DNA from: Gordonia sediminis
GTDB taxonomy: Bacteria > Actinomycetota > Actinomycetes > Mycobacteriales > Mycobacteriaceae
Assembly (NCBI GenBank): GCA_004193205.1
Contig: RZUM01000008.1
Location: forward strand, 248,001-312,000
Reading direction: 5' to 3'
Length of the DNA stretch: 64,000 nt
Notes under the pieces: model-generated
The model's input: only the letters and a program-made list of their open reading frames with translations
Databases searched by the model: none
Told to the model about the DNA's origin: nothing
Position numbers and translations under genes: made by a program
Shown: piece after piece, positions 7,333 to 14,428 of the stretch
Layout: each line of letters opens with the position of its first letter
How positions within the stretch are numbered: the stretch's first letter is position 1

Positions 7333-9444
7333 TCAGGCGCTCGGCTTCGCCTTGGCCTTCGCCTCCACGGCGATGACCGGTACCCCGACCTTGACGTCGC
7401 CGTCGGCGATCTGCTCGACCGAGGCGAACTTCTTCGTGTTCATGATCACCACCGGCGTGATCAGCGGGTAACCGGCATCCTCGATGGCCTTGCGGCTGAA
7501 GGTGACCAGCGGCGTACCCGCCGTCACCTTCTGGCCGGCCTTCACCTTGACCTCGAAGCCCTCACCCTTCATCTGGACCGTGTCGATACCGACGTGGATC
7601 AGCAGCTCGATGCCGCCGTCGAGGACGAGGCCGAAGGCATGCCCGGTCGGCTGGGCGGCCACGACCATCGCGTTCGCGGGCGCATACACCGTGTCACCGG
7701 ACGGCAGGATCGCGACACCGCCGCCCATCGTGCCCGCGGCGAACACCGGATCGGGTACCGCACTCAGCGCGACGACCGTACCGTCGAGCGGCGCACCGAT
7801 CTCGGTCACCGCGCCTCGTTCACCTTGGGCCTCCGCGGTGGTTTCCCTGGCGGCCAACGTCTTCGCGGCAGTGGCCGTGGCGGTGAACCGCTCGGCCGCC
7901 TCGGCCTGTTCGGCGGCCACGTGCACGGCCGACGCGGTGTCCTCGATGGGGATCGGGCCGGGCTCTTCGGCGCCCGCCGCCCGTGCCTCTTCGAACTCCG
8001 CCTGCTGCTCGGGAGTGCGGTAGCCGGAGAGGAGCACCAGGACCATCGCGGTGAAGAACGCCGCGGCGACGGCGATCCCGTAGAGCACGATGCTGTCGAA
8101 CGCGGGGATCGTCAGCAGGGAGGTGAAGACGAACGCGTTGGTGGTGACGCCGCCACCGATGCCGATGATCAGGCCGCCGACGAAGCAGCCCACGAGCATT
8201 CGTGGATAGATCCGTTTGAACCGCAGGTGGATACCGTAGAGGGAGGGTTCGGAGATCCCACCCAGCAGGCCGGCGGCAAGGGCACCGGTCGCCGTTTGTT
8301 CCATCTGCTTTTCACGTTCCCGCCAAGACAGGATGAGCACGGCGGCCGTGGCACCGAAGCACGCGAAGTTCCACGCGCCCATCGGACCTTGGATGAAGTC
8401 GTAACCCAGCGTCTGGATGTTCAGCAGCATGATGGCGTTGATCGGCCAGTGCAGGCCCAGCGGCACCATGAACGGGTAGGCGAGTGGGATGACGATGGCG
8501 AAGATGAACGGTGAGAAGTCGTTGATGGACTTCAACAGGTCGGCGAGGCCGGCACCGACATAGACGCCGATCGGGCCGATGACGAAGGCCGTCAACGGGA
8601 TCATGATCAGCATCGCCACGAACGGGACGAAGATCAGTTGGACGTTCTCGGGGATGAGTTTCTTGAGCAGTTTGTAGAGCGGGCCGAGCACGGCGGCCAT
8701 CAGCAACGGCGGGAAGACCTGCGAGCTGTAGTCGAAGAGCGTCAGCGGTACGCCGAAGATGTCGATGGTCTGGACCTCGAAACCGAAGACCGAGCGTGTC
8801 TGCACCTGGTCCGAGGACATGAGCGCCTGGAACCCGGGCAGCATGACCACGGCCATGATCGCGAATCCGACCCAGGGGTCGGCGTCGAGTTTCTTCGATG
8901 CGTTGTAGGCGATCATCAGGGGCAGGAAGGTGAATACGCACTGCCAGCAGAAGTTGACGAACTGCCACGACGGCGACAGCTCGGTACGTGGATCGGCCCA
9001 GTTGCCGATCACGTCGAGGGTGCTCATCAGCGACATGAACGTGATGAACAAGGATGCGCCGAGCAGCGCACCGAGGATGGGGCGGAACGAATCCGAGAGG
9101 TATTCGAACAGGGAGTCGAGCCAGGCGGACTTGCCCCGCGGTCCCTTGGCGCGGGCGGCGGCCTTGATGGCGGCGGCGTCGGTGGGCCCGCCGCCGGCCA
9201 TCCCGGGCAGGGCCATGATGTCGTTGTAGACCGTCTGGACTCCGCCGCCGATCACGACCTGATAGCGGTTCCCGGCCTGCGGGACGGCGCCCATGACAGC
9301 GGGGATCGCGTCGAGATCGGATTCCTTGACCCCGGAGGAGTCGATCAGCTGGAATCGCAGTCGGGTCGCACAGTGTGTGAGACTTTCGATGTTGCCGGGT
9401 CCGCCGACCGCCTCGACAATGTCGGCTGCATCCTTCGTCGCCAT
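7333..9444 (-). CDS. Beta-glucoside-type PTS permease EIIBCA
   Basis: Sugar transporter and kinase of the phosphotransferase system, 703 residues in the order EIIB-EIIC-EIIA typical of beta-glucoside permeases. EIIB (1-85) has the phospho-cysteine Cys25 in SLTHCATRLRF. EIIC (about 105-470) has around ten hydrophobic helices and the GGISEPSLYGIHLR block. A charged linker precedes EIIA (about 560-690) with the phospho-His near residue 617 in ELLIHVGIDTV. It takes up and phosphorylates a sugar, probably a beta-glucoside or trehalose-type disaccharide; the substrate is not certain. No antiterminator, phospho-beta-glucosidase or HPr/EI gene is adjacent, so it must depend on partners elsewhere. Confidence 0.9.
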   Translation of the reverse strand: MATKDAADIVEAVGGPGNIESLTHCATRLRFQLIDSSGVKESDLDAIPAVMGAVPQAGNRYQVVIGGGVQTVYNDIMALPGMAGGGPTDAAAIKAAARAKGPRGKSAWLDSLFEYLSDSFRPILGALLGASLFITFMSLMSTLDVIGNWADPRTELSPSWQFVNFCWQCVFTFLPLMIAYNASKKLDADPWVGFAIMAVVMLPGFQALMSSDQVQTRSVFGFEVQTIDIFGVPLTLFDYSSQVFPPLLMAAVLGPLYKLLKKLIPENVQLIFVPFVAMLIMIPLTAFVIGPIGVYVGAGLADLLKSINDFSPFIFAIVIPLAYPFMVPLGLHWPINAIMLLNIQTLGYDFIQGPMGAWNFACFGATAAVLILSWREREKQMEQTATGALAAGLLGGISEPSLYGIHLRFKRIYPRMLVGCFVGGLIIGIGGGVTTNAFVFTSLLTIPAFDSIVLYGIAVAAAFFTAMVLVLLSGYRTPEQQAEFEEARAAGAEEPGPIPIEDTASAVHVAAEQAEAAERFTATATAAKTLAARETTAEAQGERGAVTEIGAPLDGTVVALSAVPDPVFAAGTMGGGVAILPSGDTVYAPANAMVVAAQPTGHAFGLVLDGGIELLIHVGIDTVQMKGEGFEVKVKAGQKVTAGTPLVTFSRKAIEDAGYPLITPVVIMNTKKFASVEQIADGDVKVGVPVIAVEAKAKAKPSA

Positions 9445-9597
9445 GACTCTCCCTTGAGTGAGGGCCGCCTGTTCAGTTGTGCAGTACGTACCGGCCCGTC
9501 ATCGCTAGGACGTTCCCGACATGATGGACAGGCCCGACGATTGGATGCTATCGCGCGCGCATCTCTCGCGGGCCCAGATGGCGAAGGCTCGTCAGGT

Positions 9598-9915
9598 TCA
9601 TGCGACCCGGCGGTCGGCGGAGTCGATGTCGGCGAGGAGACCACCCGGGTCGACGATCATGATGACCGATCCGATCGTATCGGTGGCACGTTCGATGACC
9701 CGCTCGATCTGGGCCGGATCGGAGGGATCGCTGACGACGGTCAGGACTCGATCGTGGATGGACGCGTCGTTGTAGGGCACCAAAGCGCGCTGTGATCGAC
9801 CGGTCAGTACGACATTGCGGCCGGAGGCGAGGATCTGCGCCACGATCGAGTGGGCGCGCCGGCTGCCGTCCATGACGACGAGGATGGTGTCGGTGGTTTT
9901 GTCGTTGGGTTTCAT
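9598..9915 (-). CDS. Small Rossmann-like hypothetical protein
   Basis: Protein of 105 residues that I do not recognise as a named family. The pattern beta (ILVVMDGS), helix (AHSIVAQILASG), beta (NVVLTGRS), followed by VLTVVSDPSDPAQIERVI and SVIMIVD, is that of the first half of a Rossmann-type dinucleotide-binding domain, like a short-chain dehydrogenase N-terminus. The Gly-rich loop is replaced by MDGSRRA and the catalytic half is missing. It could be a degenerate relic or a small regulatory protein. No clear ribosome binding site precedes the ATG. It is divergent from the YchJ-like gene. Confidence 0.5.
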   Translation of the reverse strand: MKPNDKTTDTILVVMDGSRRAHSIVAQILASGRNVVLTGRSQRALVPYNDASIHDRVLTVVSDPSDPAQIERVIERATDTIGSVIMIVDPGGLLADIDSADRRVA

Positions 9916-10021
9916 GAGGTCATCTCACCGCGCCGCACTGCGACGGCCATGTGCTCTTGCTGTCAGTCGGCTGGACGCCGTTCGATCTGGACGCACCAGG
10001 GCGCAGCATAAGCTGACGACG

Positions 10022-10429
10022 ATGACCAGACGACCGCCCGATCGGGTTCGCTCGGACCGATGCCCATGCCTGTCCGGCCTGACCTTCGACGACTGCTGTG
10101 GGCCGATCCTGTCCGGACAGCGCAGGCCCGGCACCGCCGAGGCTCTGATGCGGTCGCGGTTCACGGCCTTCGCCCTGTCAGATCGCGACCATCTGCTGGC
10201 GAGCTGGCATCCACGCACCCGACCCGAGAGCCTCGACCTCGACGACGGCCTGCGGTGGTACCGACTCGACGTCGAGGAGACCTCTGGGGGATCACCTTTC
10301 GATAACACCGGTGAGGTGACCTTCACGGCCTACTACCGGAACGGCGCCGCCCGCGGAACGCTCCACGAACGCAGCAGATTCGAGCGATACGACGGACGCT
10401 GGGTCTACGTCGACGGCGACGTGTCGTGA
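10022..10429 (+). CDS. YchJ family (UPF0225) SEC-C motif protein
   Basis: Protein of 135 residues with the N-terminal zinc-binding block CPCLSGLTFDDCCGP (about residues 14-28), then the YchJ-like core: EALMRSRFTAFALSD, HLLASWHP, and FTAYYRNGA near the middle of the sheet. This is an NTF2-like fold fused to a SEC-C type zinc knuckle; the cellular function is not established. The ATG is chosen because the zinc motif should be near the N-terminus. The frame is open upstream without a better start. Its neighbours do not suggest a pathway. Confidence 0.8.
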   Translation: MTRRPPDRVRSDRCPCLSGLTFDDCCGPILSGQRRPGTAEALMRSRFTAFALSDRDHLLASWHPRTRPESLDLDDGLRWYRLDVEETSGGSPFDNTGEVTFTAYYRNGAARGTLHERSRFERYDGRWVYVDGDVS

Positions 10430-10489
10430 GCGGATAGTTGAGGCAACCGCCTCACGCGACGGCGGTCGCCCCGGGCCGACACTGGCCTC

Positions 10490-11233
10490 ATGAGCACAAC
10501 AACACCCCTGCAGGTCGTCACCGCCCTGCGCGCAGATCCCCAGTTACCCCCCGGCACCGACGAGCGACTGACCGGTTACGGCATCATGGGAATACCTTTC
10601 GCATCGGGCCACGTCCTCGCGCTGCGAGACATGCTGGCCAGCTCCGTCGGGCCACCCTATCGCGCGATCTGGCACCGGGATCCCGAGGGCCGGTGGACAA
10701 TCCACACGACCACCGACCCGGACTGCAGTTGCCCACGCTGGTTCGGCGCCGTTACCGCGGTCGACCGGGTCGACAGCATCGACGTGTCGTGGGTGGATGA
10801 GTCGACACTCGAGGTCACCCTCGGGGACCTGCTGGACTGGCGGGTCGGACTGTTGTCGTCGCCGGCCACCCGGATCATGACGACGATGGGCGGCGCGATG
10901 CCCGCAACCGCCTGGACCAGCAACACGGTGCTCGCCTCGATGGGACCGATGGCGCGCGCCATGCTCGGCGTGGGCCGCGTCCGACTGCGCGGCCGCACCC
11001 CGAACGGTCAGTGGTTCAAAGCAGCCCCACTGCATGTGTGGCGGGTCGGCACAAGCGAGGCCACCCTCGGCGGGGAGGATCTCGGTGGTCCTGCGCCGCT
11101 CAACACGCAGACCCGACTGGGTGACTTCTGGCTGCCCCAACGGGGCATCTTCTTCGCGGGGGACGCCCGCTTCAACCCGGTGACCCCGTCCGCCGACGAC
11201 GAAGCCTCCGTCGATGTCGAGGTGGCCCGATGA
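10490..11233 (+). CDS. Conserved hypothetical protein paired with MddA-like methyltransferase
   Basis: Protein of 247 residues that I do not recognise. No signal peptide or membrane helix is evident. It has a Trp-rich middle (AIWHRDPEGRWTIHTTTDP, then a CSCPRW segment) and alternating strand-like segments ending in LNTQTRLGDFWLPQRGIFF. This suggests a beta-rich fold, perhaps a lipocalin-like or AttH-like barrel, but that is a guess from pattern only. Its stop overlaps the methyltransferase start by 4 bases, so the two are translated together and probably work together. Confidence 0.6.
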   Translation: MSTTTPLQVVTALRADPQLPPGTDERLTGYGIMGIPFASGHVLALRDMLASSVGPPYRAIWHRDPEGRWTIHTTTDPDCSCPRWFGAVTAVDRVDSIDVSWVDESTLEVTLGDLLDWRVGLLSSPATRIMTTMGGAMPATAWTSNTVLASMGPMARAMLGVGRVRLRGRTPNGQWFKAAPLHVWRVGTSEATLGGEDLGGPAPLNTQTRLGDFWLPQRGIFFAGDARFNPVTPSADDEASVDVEVAR

Positions 11234-12027
11234 CCACCATCGAACGGACCGCGCACACACCGGCCATCGGCCGGGTCGTCGGAGTCGTATACGGGACTGC
11301 CGCCTACGTGTTGTTCCTCATCGTTTTCATGTGGGCCATCGCGTTCGTCGAGAACGCCGCCATCGTCGTCGGCGGCACCGACATCGTGCCGAGCACCATC
11401 GACAGCGGTGGCCCGACCACGTCGACCGCGATCGCGCTGGTCGTGAACCTGGCATTGCTCACCGTTTTCGCCACCCAGCACAGCGTGATGGCGCGGGCCG
11501 GCTTCAAACGATGGTGGACCCGTCTTGTACCGGCGCCCGTCGAACAAAGCACCTACGTGCTCGCCGCCACGGCCTGTCTCGCCGCGCTGATGTGGTGGTG
11601 GCACCCGATCACCGCCACAGTCTGGGATGTGTCGGGCACCGTCACCCGAGACCTGCTGATCGGGGTGTCTCTCGCGGGATGGCTGTTCGTGCTCGCCTCG
11701 ACCTTCCTGATCAACCACTTCGATCTGTTCGGACTGCGGCAGGTCGTCGCCAATGCCCGCGGGGTCGCGCTGCCGCCGTACCGCTTCGTCGTGCCACTCT
11801 GGTACGGATTCGTGCGCCATCCCATCTACCTCGGGTTCCTGGTCGCCTTCTGGGTGACCCCGACGATGACCGTCGGGCACCTGGTGTTCGCCTGTGCCAC
11901 AACCGGGTTCGTCCTCTTGGGTATTCAGCTCGAGGAACGGGACCTGGTGCGCACGTTCGGAGCCGACTACCTGGCCTATCGTCGGCGGGTGCCGATGCTG
12001 ATCCCGGGTGCGCGACGCCGTGCCTGA
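11230..12027 (+). CDS. mddA: Methanethiol S-methyltransferase-like membrane protein (MddA/NnrU-like)
   Basis: Integral membrane protein of 265 residues with about six helices and the isoprenylcysteine-methyltransferase-like C-terminal signature RHPIYLGFLVAFW followed by EERDLVRTFGADYLAYRRRVPMLIP. The N-terminal GVVYGTAAYVLFLIVFMWAIAFV and the PSTIDSG stretch are close to MddA, which methylates methanethiol to dimethyl sulfide using S-adenosylmethionine. Other NnrU/ICMT-like enzymes share the C-terminal motif, so the substrate is inferred. It is co-translated with the upstream hypothetical gene. Confidence 0.72.
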   Translation: MTTIERTAHTPAIGRVVGVVYGTAAYVLFLIVFMWAIAFVENAAIVVGGTDIVPSTIDSGGPTTSTAIALVVNLALLTVFATQHSVMARAGFKRWWTRLVPAPVEQSTYVLAATACLAALMWWWHPITATVWDVSGTVTRDLLIGVSLAGWLFVLASTFLINHFDLFGLRQVVANARGVALPPYRFVVPLWYGFVRHPIYLGFLVAFWVTPTMTVGHLVFACATTGFVLLGIQLEERDLVRTFGADYLAYRRRVPMLIPGARRRA

Positions 12028-12055
12028 CATGCGATCGGTGCGCGACAATGGACCG

Positions 12056-13621
12056 ATGACCGGGGGACCGATCACCGGGTTGGCCCCGCTGCCGCGACGC
12101 GTGGAGGTCTTGGCCGGGCTGTCCGTCGCCATCGATCTGGGGTTGGGTCAGCCGGCCGAGCACATGCTGCGGTCAGCAGTCGTCGCGTGCCGGCTCGCGG
12201 ATCGTCTGGGTCTGGCACGGGAGCAACGGGCCACCGTCTATTACGCGACCCTGGTGATGTGGATCGGATGTCACGCCGATTCCCAGGAATACGCCCGGTG
12301 GTTCGGTGACGACATCGCGGTCCGGCGGGATTCCTATCTCGTCGATTGGTCGGGACTGCCCTACCTTCGCTTCCTCCTCGGCAACGTCGGTCGGGGAGAG
12401 CCGGTGGGGCAGCGGGTGAAGACGATGTCGTCGTTGTTCCGTGACGCGCGTGGAAACATCGCCACTCTGGTGCATTCGCATTGCCTGTCGGCTGCCGCGC
12501 TGGCTCGCCACATCGGTCTCGGCCCCGACGTCGAACAGGCGATCGCCTTCACCTTCGAGCGCTACGACGGTGGCGGGTTGCCGACGGGTGCCGCCGGCGA
12601 CGCGATCCCGATCGAGATGCGGGTGGCCCAACTGGCCGACATGGCCGAGGTGCACGAACGCCTCTACGGCGTCGACGGTGCGGTGGCGATGGCCCGCAGC
12701 CGGCGGGGCGGGCACTTCGACCCTGCGGTCGTCGACGCGTTCTGCGCGGACTGCCCCGACCTCTTCCCGGCCCCCGACGACGACCCGTGGCAACAGGCGC
12801 TGGATCTCGCACCCGATGCGGAGGTCCGGCTCGACGGTGCCGGACTGGACGTCCTGCTGACCGCGATCGGGGATTTCGTGGACCTCAAATGCCCTTTCGC
12901 GCTCGGCCATTCGCGATCGGTGGCGAAGCTGGCCGACTCCGCCGCCCGACAGCTCGGCCTGTCGGCGGCCGACACCGATGCGATCCGCCGTGCCGGTTTC
13001 GTCCACGATGTGGGGCGCCTCGGGGTCTCCAACCAGATCTGGTCGAAGCCTGCCGAACTCACCGGTGCCGAATGGGAGCGGGTCCGGATGCATCCGTACC
13101 TGACCGACCGGGTCCTGACTCGCATCTCGGGCCTCGGCACCATCGCGGCGATCGCGCGCGCCCACCACGAGCACGTCGACGGCACCGGCTATCCGCTCGG
13201 TATCGGCGGTGCGGCGTTGGGGCGACCGGAGAGGTTGCTGGCCGCTGTCGTCGCTTATCAGTCGGCGCTCGAACCGCGCCCGTACCGGGAGCCGATGTCT
13301 GCCGAGGACGCCGCGGCCCGGTTGCGCCGGCGCGCCGAACGTGGTGCCCTCGACGGCGATTGCGTCGCGGCGGTGCTCGCCGCTGCCGGACACGCGCGGT
13401 CGCGGATGCACCGCGACGACACGTTGACGCCGCGTGAGACCGAAATCCTCGGCCTCGTCGCACGCGGCCTGTCCAACCGGGAGATCGCTGAGCGGCTGGT
13501 GTTGAGCGAGAAGACGGTTCGCAACCACGTCGAACGGACCTACACCAAGATCGGCGCCTCCAACCGGGTGGGTGCGAGTCTGTACGCGCTGCAGAACGGT
13601 CTGGCCGGTCCGCCCGAGTAG
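12056..13621 (+). CDS. HD-GYP domain protein with C-terminal LuxR-type DNA-binding domain
   Basis: Cytoplasmic protein of about 521 residues with three parts. The N-terminal half (about 90-210) is a degenerate HD-GYP-like unit that keeps HSHCLSAAALARHIGL and ERYDGGGLPTG. A second, more complete HD-GYP unit (about 270-420) has HDVGRLGVSNQIWSKP with the metal-binding HD near residue 316, then HHEHVDGTGYPLG. The C-terminal LuxR/GerE helix-turn-helix (about 440-505) has LTPRETEILGLVARGLSNREIA. HD-GYP domains hydrolyse cyclic di-GMP or related dinucleotides in other bacteria, so this may couple a nucleotide signal to transcription. Its target is unknown. Earlier in-frame starts at 12008 and 12029 are possible. 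Confidence 0.8.
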   Translation: MTGGPITGLAPLPRRVEVLAGLSVAIDLGLGQPAEHMLRSAVVACRLADRLGLAREQRATVYYATLVMWIGCHADSQEYARWFGDDIAVRRDSYLVDWSGLPYLRFLLGNVGRGEPVGQRVKTMSSLFRDARGNIATLVHSHCLSAAALARHIGLGPDVEQAIAFTFERYDGGGLPTGAAGDAIPIEMRVAQLADMAEVHERLYGVDGAVAMARSRRGGHFDPAVVDAFCADCPDLFPAPDDDPWQQALDLAPDAEVRLDGAGLDVLLTAIGDFVDLKCPFALGHSRSVAKLADSAARQLGLSAADTDAIRRAGFVHDVGRLGVSNQIWSKPAELTGAEWERVRMHPYLTDRVLTRISGLGTIAAIARAHHEHVDGTGYPLGIGGAALGRPERLLAAVVAYQSALEPRPYREPMSAEDAAARLRRRAERGALDGDCVAAVLAAAGHARSRMHRDDTLTPRETEILGLVARGLSNREIAERLVLSEKTVRNHVERTYTKIGASNRVGASLYALQNGLAGPPE

Positions 13622-13638
13622 GCCTCGACCAGGCCCGA

Positions 13639-14271
13639 CTAGGCGCCGCCGTGCCGGACGACCCAGTCGAGCAGCGGAGTCGTCTCGCGCCAGTCCGCCC
13701 TGATCTTGTCGACGAGTTCGGGGGAGTGGATGACCTGGTCGAAGCCGTAGTCGCGCATCACGGTCAGGGACTTGTGCCGGAGCAACCCGATCCGCGGGTG
13801 GTCGGCGGGCCAGCCACGCGGAGCGGTCTTGAGCTGATCGCCGCCGACCTCCCAGCCCGCGGCCTCGAGAACGTCGATGATCCGCACGAGTTCTGCACCG
13901 TGGAGCTGTTCGTCGATGGCCTGGCGGATCGCGGCGAGACGATCGGCGGATGCGTCGTAGAACCCGGCGCCGACCCGCACCCCGGGCGCGCCGATCTGGA
14001 CGTAGTAGCCGGTCGCCGGGGCGAGAGCGACGTAGGCACCCTGATGAGTCTTGTACGGTGTCTTGTCCTTGGAAAAACGCACATCGCGGTACGGACGAAA
14101 GATCTTCGCGGCACCGAACTCGTCGGCCAGCGCATCGGTGAGTGCTCGCATCGGCTCGGCGACGGCGGTGCGGTAGACGTCTTTGTGCGCCTCCCAGAAC
14201 ACCTTGGAATTGTCGATCTCCAGGTCGTCGTAGAAATCGAGCGCCGCCTCGGGAAATCCCTGGAACGTCAT
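13639..14271 (-). CDS. DUF2461 family protein
   Basis: Soluble protein of 210 residues with the DUF2461 (TIGR02453) pattern: LDFYDDLEIDNSKVFWEAHKD at the N-terminus, FRPYRDVRFSKDKTPYKTHQGA in the middle, YYVQIGAPGVRVGAGFY, and the GLLRHKSLTVMRDYG segment near the C-terminus. The length is normal for the family. The function is unknown; basic and aromatic residues in the conserved blocks suggest a ligand pocket. It converges with the HD-GYP/LuxR gene 17 bp away. Confidence 0.88.
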   Translation of the reverse strand: MTFQGFPEAALDFYDDLEIDNSKVFWEAHKDVYRTAVAEPMRALTDALADEFGAAKIFRPYRDVRFSKDKTPYKTHQGAYVALAPATGYYVQIGAPGVRVGAGFYDASADRLAAIRQAIDEQLHGAELVRIIDVLEAAGWEVGGDQLKTAPRGWPADHPRIGLLRHKSLTVMRDYGFDQVIHSPELVDKIRADWRETTPLLDWVVRHGGA

Positions 14272-14298
14272 GGATCGAGATTATCGAAATGATCGGGC

Positions 14299-14319
14299 GG
14301 GGCCGAAAGACCCTTTTTT
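14299..14319 (+). terminator. Intrinsic terminator-like hairpin with T6 tract
   Basis: The arms GGGCC and GACCC (one mismatch) close a GAAA tetraloop and are followed directly by six T on the + strand. It lies just upstream of the leftward DUF2461 start, so on the + strand it would stop antisense read-through before the CoA-disulfide reductase promoter region. A T6 run is rare in DNA of this composition. Confidence 0.5.
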
Positions 14320-14428
14320 GCCGCTCCGCACGTGAACATCGGGAGTTTGACCACGGTTGGCCCGGTGAGCAGTCCCACATCGTCCTAGGCTCGGGCCCAC
14401 ACTTGTATGTCCGATCCGGGAGTTCGTC

